From Desulfoluna butyratoxydans (lineage in GTDB: Bacteria; Desulfobacterota; Desulfobacteria; Desulfobacterales; Desulfolunaceae), in NCBI RefSeq assembly GCF_900699765.1, contig NZ_CAADHO010000002.1:682001-746000 (forward strand): 64,000 nt of DNA, written 5' to 3'. Positions 18,830 through 28,501 of this stretch are shown here, in pieces. The notes under the pieces are model-generated. The model had not been told where the DNA came from, did no database searches, and was given only the letters and a program-made list of their open reading frames with translations. A program made the position numbers and the translations under genes. The number at the start of each line of letters is the position of its first letter. The stretch's first letter is position 1.

Positions 18830-20101
18830 ATGTCCAACTTAGTTGCTCCCCATGGTGGGAAAGGCCTGACCATTTGCCTTCTCGAAGGTGCTGAAAAGGA
18901 AGCTGAACTCAAAAAAGCCGAAGGGCTCAAGAAAATCACCATCAGCCCCCGCGCCGAAGGCGACCTCATCATGATGGGCATCGGTGGTTTCAGCCCCCTT
19001 ACCGGTTTCATGACCAAAGCCGACTGGAAAGGTGTTTGCGACGATTTCCTCCTGGCTGACGGGACCTTCTGGCCCATCCCCGTGACCCTCGACGCCTCCA
19101 AAGAAGACGCTGACGCCATCACCGACGGCGAAGAGATTGCCCTTGTGACCGCCGAAGGCGAGATCATGGCTACCATGAAGGTCACCGAAAAGTACGAGAT
19201 GACCGAAGCCGACAAGCGCTACGAGTGCGAGAAGGTCTTCATGGGCGAAGGCACTCCCACTGCAGAAGAGTTCTGGAAAATCGCTGAAGACGATCACCCC
19301 GGCGTTCAGATGGTTATGAAGCAGAAGGCTTTCAACCTGGCCGGTCCCGTGAAGGTTCTCTCCGAAGGCGACTACCCCGAGAAGTACAAGGGTGTTTACC
19401 TGACCCCCGCACAGTCCCGTGCCATCTTCGAAGAGCGCGGCTGGAAAACCGTTGCTGCCCTGCAGCTCCGTAACCCCATGCACCGTTCCCACGAGTACCT
19501 GGCCAAGCTTGCTGCCGAGGTATGCGACGGCGTGTTCATCCACTCCCTCGTGGGCAACCTGAAGCCCGGCGACATCCCCGCGGAAGTACGCGTAAAATGC
19601 ATCGATACCCTGGTTGACAAGTACTTCGTCAAAGAGAACGTTCTCCAGGGCGGGTATCCCCTTGACATGCGTTACGCTGGCCCCCGTGAAGGCCTCCTCC
19701 ACGCCACCTTCCGTCAGAACTACGGTGTCTCCAAGATGATCATCGGTCGTGACCACGCTGGTGTTGGCGACTTCTACGGCATGTTCGAAGCCCAGGATCT
19801 CTTCGACAAGATCCCCATGCCCGAAGATGCAGGCAAGCGTCTCCTCTGCGAGCCCCTGAAGATCGACTGGACCTTCTACTGCAAGAAGTGCGACGGCATG
19901 GCTTCCCTGCGTACCTGCCCCCACAGCAAAGAAGACCGCGTTATCCTTTCCGGCACCATGCTGCGTAAAGGCCTCTCCGAAGGCACCGAGATTCCCGATC
20001 ACTTCGGTCGTGAAGAAGTTCTCGTCATCCTCCGCGAGTACTATGCCGGTCTCACCGAAAAAGTTGAGATCAAAACCCACGCTGCCGCTCTCGGTAAATA
20101 G
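18830..20101 (+). CDS. sat: Sulfate adenylyltransferase (ATP sulfurylase)
   Basis: A 423-residue Sat of the dissimilatory type. It makes adenosine 5'-phosphosulfate from sulfate and ATP in the cytoplasm, the first step of sulfate respiration. Visible motifs are [10 protein letters not shown] (about 47-56), the nucleotide-binding [14 protein letters not shown] (QxRNP and HxxH), [12 protein letters not shown] and a late zinc-finger-like [15 protein letters not shown] segment. The start at 18830 follows AAGGAGA; an in-frame ATG at 18812 lies before that box and is rejected. Codon use is strongly biased, as for highly expressed genes. It converges on the aprBA-qmoABC genes. Confidence 0.98.
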   Translation: MSNLVAPHGGKGLTICLLEGAEKEAELKKAEGLKKITISPRAEGDLIMMGIGGFSPLTGFMTKADWKGVCDDFLLADGTFWPIPVTLDASKEDADAITDGEEIALVTAEGEIMATMKVTEKYEMTEADKRYECEKVFMGEGTPTAEEFWKIAEDDHPGVQMVMKQKAFNLAGPVKVLSEGDYPEKYKGVYLTPAQSRAIFEERGWKTVAALQLRNPMHRSHEYLAKLAAEVCDGVFIHSLVGNLKPGDIPAEVRVKCIDTLVDKYFVKENVLQGGYPLDMRYAGPREGLLHATFRQNYGVSKMIIGRDHAGVGDFYGMFEAQDLFDKIPMPEDAGKRLLCEPLKIDWTFYCKKCDGMASLRTCPHSKEDRVILSGTMLRKGLSEGTEIPDHFGREEVLVILREYYAGLTEKVEIKTHAAALGK

Positions 20102-20147
20102 CATGGGTGGTCACTCCTGACGGGGTGAAATAATAGGTTTGCTTGTC

Positions 20148-20181
20148 AAAGGGCGGTGCAGTGATGCACCGCCCTTTTTTT
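20148..20181 (+). terminator. Rho-independent terminator after sat
   Basis: A 13-bp stem (20148-20160 with 20165-20177) and 4-nt loop, then a T run. The type-3 element begins 3 bp later. Confidence 0.9.
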
Positions 20182-20183
20182 AT

Positions 20184-20325
20184 GCCTCCGGTCAGGGCCG
20201 TCGGAGTTTTTGCCTTTGAAACACATACCACACCCATACGCCAATGCCCTGAAAGCGTGTGCATGGTGTCTGCTCCATGCATTTGCCACAGAGCTTCAAG
20301 GTGCCCCCACCTTGCCGCCGGAGCC
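20184..20325. repeat. Type-3 intergenic element, complete copy
   Basis: 142 bp from GCCTCCGG (20184) to CCGCCGGAGCC (20315-20325). It shares with the other type-3 copies the CACATACCACAC...CATGCCCTGAAAG-like middle and the AAGGTGCCCCCACCTT hairpin next to the right terminal repeat. Confidence 0.7.
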
Positions 20326-20748
20326 TGTTACTCCATTCGCTTGAACCATAGAAGGCTTCGTCTGAATCGTTATTCGTCGGAACATAGACGGAATGCCAGG
20401 TGGCGAGGAAAGGGGAGTGCCGCACCCGTCACCATGGGTGTGAACCGTCTTGAATGCCACAACGTGGGCGCATACAGAATCCAGAGAGTCTGTGGGCATG
20501 TCAGTCTTTATAAGTGTAAGATGGCTGCTCAAGGTGTCAGACAGGCTCAAAATGGAATGAATTCTTATTCAGATATGGAAGGGGTACGGCGATGGTGAAA
20601 CCCTTACTATGAGCGTTTTTGGTTTTCCTGTGGATATTGGGTAGGCATTGGAGAACGAAACTGCCGGGAAGGTGAGGCGGTTCTGGAAGGAATTGGGTCT
20701 GCCATGGTTTTTGAGGCATTGGCCATGCCCCGTTCGGTATGGTAAACC
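20326..20748. other. Gene-free interval between sat and qmoC
   Basis: About 420 bp between the convergent sat and qmoC genes. Open frames here are short, lack ribosome binding sites and look unlike any family I know. I see no feature apart from the flanking type-3 element and terminators. Confidence 0.55.
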
Positions 20749-20790
20749 CAAAAAAAAGGAGAGCCGCGCTTTGCGCGGCTCTCCTTTTTT
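20749..20790 (-). terminator. Bidirectional terminator after qmoC
   Basis: A perfect 13-bp stem (20757-20769 with 20773-20785) and 3-nt loop, an A run on the left and a T run on the right. It ends the minus-strand qmo unit, whose stop is at 20812. Confidence 0.92.
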
Positions 20791-20811
20791 ATTCAGATGC
20801 AGCTTCAGCCA

Positions 20812-21984
20812 CTACTGGCGGTTTGCATACTCTGCGTAGGTCATGCCCACAATGCGGTAAACAAAGTGTGCCAGCTTGGAGAAGGGCACATACGCAAAGA
20901 GGTGGAAGACCGCGATCAGGTGGATGTAGTAGAGCAGGTAGGTCCCGAAGGTGCTGCCTGCCAGGCGGGCCATCTCCGTGAGGAGACCGGTGGCGCCCAG
21001 GAGAACAACCAGGCCGAGGAGGTACCAGTCTTTGTAGTTGCTGGTCTTATCCTTGCCGAGTCGGTCCTTGATCATCAGGGCTGCGCCCAGGACGATGAGG
21101 ATACCGCCCAGGTTACCGAACCACTTGAGGGGGTTGACCTGAGAGTAGGGGCCTGCACTCCCAACCACATAGAGAAGGAAGAAGCCGATGCTGGTGGCGA
21201 TAAAGCAACCCACAAACCCGTAGAGGACCATCATGTGAGCGGTGCCGCGAGCTTTGTTCTCTCCGCACTCGTTGAACTGGGTGTGCTTGAGGATCTTGGG
21301 AATCACGGCGGGGATGGTTTTCAGGAATGCCTTGATGTCCAGGTCCTGCTTGTCGGTTTTGCCTTCGGTCAGGGCGTTTTCGTGCATGTCGTTGAGCATG
21401 CGCTTGAGGCCGAGGTAGAAGACGGTAACTGCGGCAATGGCAAGGGGGATAAAGGTAAGGTCCACCAGCCAGGAGGAGATGAACCGGGCCTGGGCGATGG
21501 GGGCGTCGGTGTGGTGCACCCAGTGAGCGCCGAAAAAGCCGAAGAGCTTTTCCATGGTGCCGCCCATGGTCATGGTGATGATGGCCATGAGGGCGAACCA
21601 GGCCGCGGGAATGGCTGTAAGGATCCAGAACTTGCTCTTGTCGGTGACCATTTTGGCCAGCTTTTTGGGCTGGGCGTACTCGGTAATGGCATAGGAGCGA
21701 ATGGCCGAGAGCACGTCGCCGGGCTGAGCCCCTCGGGGGCACAGGGTGGAGCAGTCTCCGCACTCATGGCAGAGCCAGATGTCGGCGCTTCCCACCAGGC
21801 GATCCTTGAGGCCCCAGGAGGCCGCAATCATCTCTTTTCGGGGAAAGGGTGAGTTTTCGGGGGCGATGGGACATGCCACGGCGCAGGTTGCACACTGAAA
21901 ACACTTCTTCAGGGAGTCGCCACCGAGTCCCACCACTTCATCAATGAACTCCAGGTTTGGATTCACAAGGGTTTTATCGGACAT
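20812..21984 (-). CDS. qmoC: Quinone-interacting membrane-bound oxidoreductase subunit QmoC
   Basis: A 390-residue membrane subunit of the Qmo complex. The N-terminal HdrC-like part holds two 4Fe-4S motifs, CFQCATCAVACP (about 28-39) and CHECGDCSTLCPRG (about 72-85). The C-terminal HdrE/NarI-like part has about six hydrophobic helices with several His residues suitable for haem b. In known sulfate reducers Qmo passes menaquinol electrons toward AprBA. It is last in the order qmoA-qmoB-qmoC, 103 bp after qmoB, with a terminator downstream. Confidence 0.95.
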   Translation of the reverse strand: MSDKTLVNPNLEFIDEVVGLGGDSLKKCFQCATCAVACPIAPENSPFPRKEMIAASWGLKDRLVGSADIWLCHECGDCSTLCPRGAQPGDVLSAIRSYAITEYAQPKKLAKMVTDKSKFWILTAIPAAWFALMAIITMTMGGTMEKLFGFFGAHWVHHTDAPIAQARFISSWLVDLTFIPLAIAAVTVFYLGLKRMLNDMHENALTEGKTDKQDLDIKAFLKTIPAVIPKILKHTQFNECGENKARGTAHMMVLYGFVGCFIATSIGFFLLYVVGSAGPYSQVNPLKWFGNLGGILIVLGAALMIKDRLGKDKTSNYKDWYLLGLVVLLGATGLLTEMARLAGSTFGTYLLYYIHLIAVFHLFAYVPFSKLAHFVYRIVGMTYAEYANRQ

Positions 21985-22087
21985 GAGAATTCCTCCTCAT
22001 CGTTTTCTGCGTTAGAAACTCGCTTGAAGGGGCCTCCCCCGAAAGCATCAGGGGAGGCTCCGATCATTGCATCATAAGAGCCGGGTC

Positions 22088-24412
22088 TTAGAAGCCCTTG
22101 AAGGGGTTCGGACCCAGGGCCACCACCTGCTCGACAAAGCCGTTGACGATTTCAGGCAGCTTGTCTGCCTCGTCGATGGCAATTTCGAACTGGGCCACGC
22201 GCTCTTCCTCGAGGGCGAGGGAGGCCAGGGCGTCGCCGATCTTTTTCATACGGACATCGGCCAGCTCAGAGCCTTTGACGAAGTGGCACTGGTAGTCGTC
22301 CCCGTGCTTGCAGCCGAGGAGGAAGACACCGTCCATGCCCTGGGAGAGGGCGTCCTTGATCCAGACCACGTTGACGGAACCCAGGCAACGAACCGGGATG
22401 AAGCGAATCTGGGCGTCAACGCCGAGTTTCTTCATGGCGGCCATGTCCAGGGCGGGCAGAGCGTCGTTCTCGCAGATCAGGCCCAGGATACGCATGGGGG
22501 GCTCGTAGTAGTCGTCCTCGGAGGGAACCCAGACGGACTTGACCTGGGAGCCCACGGAGTCGATGCTGTAATCGGCAAAGCCGATGATACGCTCGGGGCA
22601 GGCACCCATGCAGGTACCGCAGCGACGGCAACGCGTGGGGTTGGGTTTCGGGGTCCCGCGCTCGTCGTCGTCCAGGGCGCCGAAGGGGCACTCTTCGGTG
22701 CAGCGCTTGCACTGGGTACAGCGCTGGAAGAAGAAGTCCGGGAAGGTCATGTCCCCGCTTCGGGGGTGGACTGCCACGCCGCGGTTGACGGACTCAAGGC
22801 ACTGGATGGCCTTGAGGGCCGCACCGGAGGCATCCTCGATGGACTCTTCCATGGTCTGGGCCCGGCGGATGGCGCCGGCGGCGTAGATGCCGGTACGCTG
22901 GGTTTCGTAGGGGAAGCAGATGAAGTTGGAGTCTGCGTATCCGTCGAAGATGTCGTTGTCGCGGAAGCCGGGACCCTGGCGGTAGGCCAGGTTGATGACG
23001 GCGTCGTCCACGGTGACCGGGACCATACCGGCGGCCACGACCACGAGGTCGGCCTTCACCTTGAGGTTGTCGCCCAGAAGGGTGCCGTTGGCTTCAACGG
23101 TAAAGGCTTTGCCTTCTTTGGTAACGGAGGCGATGTCGCCCTTGGTCATGAAGACCCCGTTGTCCTGCTGCATGCTCTTGTAGAACTCCTCGGTAAGACC
23201 CGGGGTGCGCATGTGCTGGTAGAAGATGTATGCCTTGCCGTCTTCGTAGTCTTCACGGACGTACTTGGCCTGCTTCAGGGCCACGAGGCTGGTAACGGAA
23301 CCGGCGTACTCGAAGTCGCGGTCGCTGCCGGCACCGGGGCTCTGGATGAAGACCACGTTCTTGGCCTCTTTGCCGTCGGAGGGGCGAGTCAGCTTGCCTG
23401 CGGCTGCCATCTCTTCAAACTGGGCGTTGGTGATCACATCGGGATCGTCGATGGAGAGGTGGGGGTATGCCTCGGCGGTGAGCTCGGCGGGGCGCCAGCC
23501 GGCGGCCAGGATCACGGCACCGAATTGTTCCCCTTCGGGGTCGAGGTGGAGGATGTCCTCACGGCCTTCGTTGTACTCTTTGTACTTTTCAGCCAGGGCT
23601 TCGGCGTCCAGCTCGTTGCCGGCCTCATCCACCTTCATCTCCTCGGGAAGGGGGAAGGGCACGTCAAAGGGGATCTTCTCACCGGGCTTTTTAAGGGTCA
23701 CGGTGAAGTCACCGGGCTGACCGGCGATACGGGCCACCACCGTGCTGGTCTTGACGGTGATGTTGGAGAAGCCGTCAAGCTTGGCGAGGGTGTCGCCGAT
23801 GACCGGAGGCAAGAGCTCGGTGTAGGGCTCGCCCTGGGGCATCTGCTTGCGCATCTTGGCTGCCCAGCCGCCCAGCTTGGCCTCTTTTTCCACAATGGTG
23901 ACGTCGGCGCCGGTTTTGGCTGCGTCGATGGCCGCGTTGATACCGGTGATGCCGCCGCCGATAACCAGGATTTTGTTGCTCTGGTTCTCAAGCTTGAAGG
24001 GCTCGGGCTGCTCGATCTTCTCGAGGCGTGCCAGGCTCATGCGCATGTAGTCGTTGGCGGCCAGCTGGATGTTGTCCACAAAGTAATCGTCGTCTTCGGG
24101 ACCTTTGGCCGGGTACTTCTCGCGGCTCATGCTCCAGACCACCTGCTCGCGGATGCTGGCGCGGTCCACCAGGCAGTCGTCCCACTTGAAGATGTCGTAG
24201 TTGACCCGGCGGGAGCAGGCGTTGATGGACAGTGCGTTGACGCCGTCTTTGACGTCGGCGTTGAGCATCTCAAGGCCCTCTTTGCCGCAGAGGCATTCGT
24301 GACGCTTGACGGTGTAGCCCTCGTCCTCAGCCACACCCGCCAGCTCGTCGATATTGAGGACATCGCCGATTCCACAACCTGTGCAGATATATACACCATA
24401 TTTTTTTGCCAT
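22088..24412 (-). CDS. qmoB: Quinone-interacting membrane-bound oxidoreductase subunit QmoB
   Basis: A 774-residue flavin and iron-sulfur protein related to HdrA with a C-terminal MvhD-like part. The order is: an N-terminal cysteine-containing segment (YICTGCGIGD), an FAD Rossmann motif KILVIGGGITGINAAIDAAK (about 148-168), two 4Fe-4S motifs CTQCKRCTEECP and CRRCGTCMGACP (about 560-615), and an MvhD-like domain with RCLGSVNVVWIKDALSQGMD and GCKHGDDYQC. It probably relays electrons between QmoC and AprBA. It follows qmoA by 6 bp, so the two are tightly coupled. Confidence 0.95.
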   Translation of the reverse strand: MAKKYGVYICTGCGIGDVLNIDELAGVAEDEGYTVKRHECLCGKEGLEMLNADVKDGVNALSINACSRRVNYDIFKWDDCLVDRASIREQVVWSMSREKYPAKGPEDDDYFVDNIQLAANDYMRMSLARLEKIEQPEPFKLENQSNKILVIGGGITGINAAIDAAKTGADVTIVEKEAKLGGWAAKMRKQMPQGEPYTELLPPVIGDTLAKLDGFSNITVKTSTVVARIAGQPGDFTVTLKKPGEKIPFDVPFPLPEEMKVDEAGNELDAEALAEKYKEYNEGREDILHLDPEGEQFGAVILAAGWRPAELTAEAYPHLSIDDPDVITNAQFEEMAAAGKLTRPSDGKEAKNVVFIQSPGAGSDRDFEYAGSVTSLVALKQAKYVREDYEDGKAYIFYQHMRTPGLTEEFYKSMQQDNGVFMTKGDIASVTKEGKAFTVEANGTLLGDNLKVKADLVVVAAGMVPVTVDDAVINLAYRQGPGFRDNDIFDGYADSNFICFPYETQRTGIYAAGAIRRAQTMEESIEDASGAALKAIQCLESVNRGVAVHPRSGDMTFPDFFFQRCTQCKRCTEECPFGALDDDERGTPKPNPTRCRRCGTCMGACPERIIGFADYSIDSVGSQVKSVWVPSEDDYYEPPMRILGLICENDALPALDMAAMKKLGVDAQIRFIPVRCLGSVNVVWIKDALSQGMDGVFLLGCKHGDDYQCHFVKGSELADVRMKKIGDALASLALEEERVAQFEIAIDEADKLPEIVNGFVEQVVALGPNPFKGF

Positions 24413-24418
24413 GGTTAT

Positions 24419-25690
24419 TTACCTCCCTACTACGGTTTGAATCGCTTTCAGGGCCATACCTGTAGCATTCTGGTTGGAAGAGACAACGTCAGCGGGCTTG
24501 TTGGCGCAGCCGCACCCGAACATGCCGCCCTTGTCATAATCGTTGATGATGAAGCCGTTGTCGTTGAAGGTGAGATCCGCCTGGGGCTTGTCTGTTGCGA
24601 GGCTGGGCTCCATGCCCGTGGCCAGGACCACCATGTCGGCTGTCTGGCGCACTTTTTTGCCGGTGACGGCGTTTTCAGCCACCACGGTGACGCAGCCGTT
24701 GTCGGCCTCAGCCACTTCGGCCACCTTGCCCTTGACGAAGAAGACCTTCTCGTCTTCCTTGAGCTTGTTGTAGAATTTTTCGTAGCGCTGGCCCGGTGCG
24801 CGGAGGTCGATGTAGTAGATGGTGACCTCGCAGTCGGGGTACTGCTCGCGCAGGTACGTGGCGTGCTTGAGGGATGCCATGCAGCAGATGTAGGAGCAGT
24901 AGGGCAGGTGGTTCTCATCCCTGGAGCCCGCGCACTGCACGAAAGCCACGGATTTCGGGGCTGCATCGTCCGAGGGACGAACGATTTTCCCTTCGGTGGG
25001 GCCGGTGGAGGAGGCCATGCGCTCCAGCATCATGTTGGTGATGATGTTCTGGTGACGACCGAAGCCCAGGTTGTCGATGCGGGTGGCGTCGTAGGGCTTC
25101 CATCCGGTGGCCCAGACCACGGAGGCCACCTTCACGGTGGTGGTGGTCTCGGTCATGGAAAAATCAATGGCTCCGTACTTGCAGGCCTCTTCGCACTTCT
25201 TCTTGTCGTCGGCGCTGATGTACTCGCTGATGATGTACTTGGCGGGGAAGGCCATGGGGTGGGGCAGGTAGGCTGCCTTGGTGCGATCCATCCCGAAGTT
25301 GAGCTCGTTTTCGATTTCACCTTCACACGCTTCGGCGCAGGCGCCGCAGCCGGTGCAGTTGTCGTTGACGTAGCGGGGGCGGGTTTTCAGGGTCACCTCG
25401 TAGTTGCCGGGGGTCCCTTCGACCTTCACCACTTCGGTCATGGTCTGCACGTGAATGGCAGGGTTGTCCTTGATCCGGCGGAAGTTGATTTCAAGCCCGC
25501 AGGTGGGAGGACAGAGTTTGGGGAAGTACTGGTTCAACTGGAGAACACGCCCGCCGAGGTAGGCGTTTTTTTCAACCAGGATGACCTCGTGGCCGGTTTC
25601 AGCGGCTTCGAGGGTGGTGGTCAGTCCGCTGATCCCACCGCCAACGACCAAAATGCTTGCACTAGCAGGGGCTGCTTTGTCGATTGTCAT
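24419..25690 (-). CDS. qmoA: Quinone-interacting membrane-bound oxidoreductase subunit QmoA
   Basis: A 423-residue HdrA-like flavoprotein. The FAD motif ILVVGGGISGLTTTLEAAETG is at about 13-33, followed by LGGRVLQLNQYFPKLCPPTC and a ferredoxin-like site CTGCGACAEAC (about 114-124). It is a cytoplasmic electron-transfer subunit of Qmo. It is first of the three qmo genes and lies 324 bp after aprA, beyond a terminator, so qmo expression needs either read-through or its own promoter. Confidence 0.95.
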   Translation of the reverse strand: MTIDKAAPASASILVVGGGISGLTTTLEAAETGHEVILVEKNAYLGGRVLQLNQYFPKLCPPTCGLEINFRRIKDNPAIHVQTMTEVVKVEGTPGNYEVTLKTRPRYVNDNCTGCGACAEACEGEIENELNFGMDRTKAAYLPHPMAFPAKYIISEYISADDKKKCEEACKYGAIDFSMTETTTTVKVASVVWATGWKPYDATRIDNLGFGRHQNIITNMMLERMASSTGPTEGKIVRPSDDAAPKSVAFVQCAGSRDENHLPYCSYICCMASLKHATYLREQYPDCEVTIYYIDLRAPGQRYEKFYNKLKEDEKVFFVKGKVAEVAEADNGCVTVVAENAVTGKKVRQTADMVVLATGMEPSLATDKPQADLTFNDNGFIINDYDKGGMFGCGCANKPADVVSSNQNATGMALKAIQTVVGR

Positions 25691-26014
25691 GCTATCCCTC
25701 CATGCATAAATGTTTATAAACTGTCGAAACCATCGTATTCGCTACTCTTTTTTGTGGACTCCGGGGACAAGATGGTGCTGTTCACCTTCTCCTTGGTCAC
25801 CTTGGTGTGCGTGTCCACATTCCGTCGGGCTCCGGCGTAAGGGCTGAAGCCCGCAAAAATCTGGACACAACATTTCGGCGAAGGAAAAAGTGTTTACAAC
25901 AAAAAAATAAATTCAGTCCCATGAAAGAGCGCGGGGCATTAAAAAAAGCCTCCAGACATCGCAAGGGACATCTGGAGGCTTATTTAAGCTACTTCATCAC
26001 AGCTTCCCTTAGAA
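25691..26014. other. aprA-qmoA intergenic region
   Basis: 324 bp between aprA and qmoA on the same strand. It holds a terminator close to aprA. A minus-strand TATAAA lies near 25715 but has no -35 box at the right distance. I see no gene. Confidence 0.5.
25941..25981 (-). terminator. Rho-independent terminator between aprA and qmoA
   Basis: An 11-bp stem (25946-25956 with 25971-25981), a 14-nt loop and a minus-strand T run (25947-25941). It lies 34 bp after the aprA stop codon. Confidence 0.82.
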
Positions 26015-27994
26015 TTACTTCATGGGGATGATTCTGTGGTAAGGCTCTTTCTTCATGGTCCACTCGTCGGACTTCCTGTCGTAGGCAGAGTTAACGAAGC
26101 AGAACCACTCTTCATCATCCTGGCCGGGGAAGTCTGCCTGGTAGTAGAAACCGGGGTAACGGGTCTCTTTACGGAACTGGATGTGCCGTACGTGAGCTTC
26201 TACGGTGTAGAGACGGTGGAAGATTTCCCAGCAGCGCATCAGCTCGTGCAGGTCGCCGGCTGCGAGTTTCTCGCAGTCTTCGTGCATCATCTTGAGCAGG
26301 TCGTCGATGAGGATTTCGAGGGCCTTGGAGCTGGTCTGGTAGTAAGTGGCCGTACCACCGCCGTACTCGTTGGTGGCCTTCATGAGACGAAGGGCCATGC
26401 CATCGGGCTTGCAGTAGTTGGGGTTCACGTTCTGCGCAGTGGTGAACTCGCTGTTGTCGAGGTAAGTACGGACGGGCTTCCATACGAGGTCGACGAGCTC
26501 TTCTTTGGTCTCGGCCAGTTCAGGCTTGAAGGGGTTGTCAGTGATGTACTGAACCATGCCCTTGGCAGCCACACGACCTTCGTAGTGAGAACCGGAAGAG
26601 AACTTGTGACCGGAGCAGCCAACGCCGTCGCCAGCGGTGAAGAGGCCGGGAACGGTGGTCATACGGTTGTAGACCTTGTCGCCGACGCCCCACTTGTAAG
26701 ACTCGGGTACCCAGTCCTCATCGGGACCGGAGCACCAGAGACCGCAGCAGCCGGAGTGTGAACCGAGGAGGTACGGTTCGGTGGGCATGATCTCGGAGTC
26801 TTTCTTCTCGGGCTCGGTGTTGGTGGCGCACCAGAGGTTGGCCTGGCCGCAGGTCATGTCAAGGAAGTCTTCCCAAGCTTCGGACTCGAGGTGCTTGAGC
26901 TCTTTCTTGTCCATGGTCTCGCCGAGTTTCTGCAGGGCGTTGGTGGTCTTCATGATGATGGGACCACGACCGGCCTTCATCTCGAAGAGCATCAGGTGGT
27001 TACGCAGACAGGTCGGAGTGATGGCTGCGGTGCCGTAAGGCGCGTAGTTGGCCAGCTCTTCTTTGGAGCGGTCGGTGGCGGCGTAGTTTTCGCCGATACC
27101 GTTTTCAAGGTGAGCCTTGAAGAGGAGGAACCAGGCACCCACGGGGCCGTAACCGTCTTTGAAACGGGCGGGGGTGAAACGGTTTTCCATCATGGAGAGC
27201 TCAGCACCTGCACGGAGACACATGGTGTAGGTAGAACCTGCGTTCCATACGGGGTACCATGCACGACCTTTACCTTCGCCAACGGAACGGGGCTGGTAGA
27301 TGTTAACCGCGCCGCCGCAGGCACACATCATGGTCTGGCACTTGATGATGTAGACTTTGTTTTCACGGGTGGAGAAACCAACGGCGCCGGCGATCTTCTT
27401 GGGATCGTTTTTGTCGTTGAGAAGCTCGACGATGAAAACACGCTCAAGGATGTTCTCTTCACCGAGGGCCTTTTTGGCGGCTTCGGCAACGATACGCTTG
27501 TAGGATTCACCGTTGATCATGATCTGCCACTTACCGGTACGAACAGGAGTGGCGCCATCTTTAAGGAGGCCCATCTTGAGGCCCTTCTTGCCGTCCATGC
27601 TCTTGCCGTCGGCAGACTTCTTCCACATGGGGAGGCCCCACTCTTCGAAGAGGTGAACGGAGTCGTCCACGTGGCGGCCTACGTCAAAGGAAAGGTCTTC
27701 ACGGATGATACCCATGAGGTCGTTACGGACCATGCGGGTGTAATCGTCGGGGGTGTTCTCGCCGATGTAGGTGTTGATGGCGGAGAGACCCTGAGCAACC
27801 GCGCCGGAACGCTCCATGGCGGCCTTGTCAACGAGAAGGATCTTGGTGTCGTCGCTGGCCCACTTCTTGACCTCAAAGGCCGTACCGCAGGCAGCCATGC
27901 CGCCGCCAACAATCAGAATATCCACTTCCATTTCGACGACTTCAGGGTCGCGAACAGCTTTCAGTTCTCCCAAAGGCTTGTTAGGTAATGCCAT
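26015..27994 (-). CDS. aprA: Adenylylsulfate reductase subunit alpha
   Basis: A 659-residue flavoprotein that reduces APS to sulfite and AMP. The FAD motif VDILIVGGGMAACGTAFEVKKW is near residues 25-46; further family segments are GAVAQGLSAINTYIGE, the C-terminal-half GSHSGCCGLWCSGP and a late ETRYPGFYYQADFP. The start at 27994 (MALPNKPLGELKAV) is preferred over an ATG 6 bp earlier because GGAGG then has an 8-bp spacing, and the family N-terminus matches. It follows aprB by 69 bp. Its codon bias suggests high expression. Confidence 0.98.
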   Translation of the reverse strand: MALPNKPLGELKAVRDPEVVEMEVDILIVGGGMAACGTAFEVKKWASDDTKILLVDKAAMERSGAVAQGLSAINTYIGENTPDDYTRMVRNDLMGIIREDLSFDVGRHVDDSVHLFEEWGLPMWKKSADGKSMDGKKGLKMGLLKDGATPVRTGKWQIMINGESYKRIVAEAAKKALGEENILERVFIVELLNDKNDPKKIAGAVGFSTRENKVYIIKCQTMMCACGGAVNIYQPRSVGEGKGRAWYPVWNAGSTYTMCLRAGAELSMMENRFTPARFKDGYGPVGAWFLLFKAHLENGIGENYAATDRSKEELANYAPYGTAAITPTCLRNHLMLFEMKAGRGPIIMKTTNALQKLGETMDKKELKHLESEAWEDFLDMTCGQANLWCATNTEPEKKDSEIMPTEPYLLGSHSGCCGLWCSGPDEDWVPESYKWGVGDKVYNRMTTVPGLFTAGDGVGCSGHKFSSGSHYEGRVAAKGMVQYITDNPFKPELAETKEELVDLVWKPVRTYLDNSEFTTAQNVNPNYCKPDGMALRLMKATNEYGGGTATYYQTSSKALEILIDDLLKMMHEDCEKLAAGDLHELMRCWEIFHRLYTVEAHVRHIQFRKETRYPGFYYQADFPGQDDEEWFCFVNSAYDRKSDEWTMKKEPYHRIIPMK

Positions 27995-28063
27995 TGTCAT
28001 TTCCTCCTAAAAAGAAATTTTTTGAATCGTAATCAGAAACACCTTCGTGGTGACCAAAAAGAC

Positions 28064-28501
28064 TTATGCAAGCTCGAGGGGCTGTGCAAGGGTCTTACCG
28101 TCCGCTTCCTCAGTGGAGAGGAGGGCAGAGCTGAGGTCTTTGCCTTTGAGACCTTCGTAGGCATTGGCGGAACCTTCGGCGGTGGTTCGGATGGGGAACT
28201 TGAAGCGTTTGACGACACCGTTACGGAACTTACAGGTCCACATGATGTCCTCGGTGCCCATCATGGGCATGATGCTGGAGCCCATGGGCACGAAGTCGGA
28301 GTAGCCGCGTACTTCAATGGCCTGTGAGGGGCAGATTTTAACGCAGGAAAAGCACTCCCAGCACTGATCGGGCTCCTGGTTGTAGGCCTTCATGGCAGTG
28401 GGGTCCAGAACCATCAAGTCGTTGGGGCAGATGTACATACATGCTGTCTTCTCCCCGCCTTTGCAACCGTCACATTTTTCAGCGATTACATAGCTTGGCA
28501 T
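28064..28501 (-). CDS. aprB: Adenylylsulfate reductase subunit beta
   Basis: A 145-residue ferredoxin-type subunit with two 4Fe-4S sites: CDGCKGGEKTACMYICP (about 10-26) and CWECFSCVKICP (about 48-59). The C-terminal tail that wraps AprA is present. It carries electrons from outside donors to the AprA flavin. It is the first gene of the minus-strand apr unit and is preceded by an AGGGAGG box. Confidence 0.97.
   Translation of the reverse strand: MPSYVIAEKCDGCKGGEKTACMYICPNDLMVLDPTAMKAYNQEPDQCWECFSCVKICPSQAIEVRGYSDFVPMGSSIMPMMGTEDIMWTCKFRNGVVKRFKFPIRTTAEGSANAYEGLKGKDLSSALLSTEEADGKTLAQPLELA

Noticed and set aside
20296-20598. Small open frames between sat and qmoC
   Set aside because: They overlap the type-3 repeat or lack ribosome binding sites, and none resembles a known protein.
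22067-25840. A 3.8-kb open frame on the plus strand, antisense to qmoA and qmoB
   Set aside because: It follows from the strong GC-rich codon bias of the qmo genes. The minus-strand products are clear family members, and the antisense product has no recognisable domain, low complexity and no good ribosome binding site.
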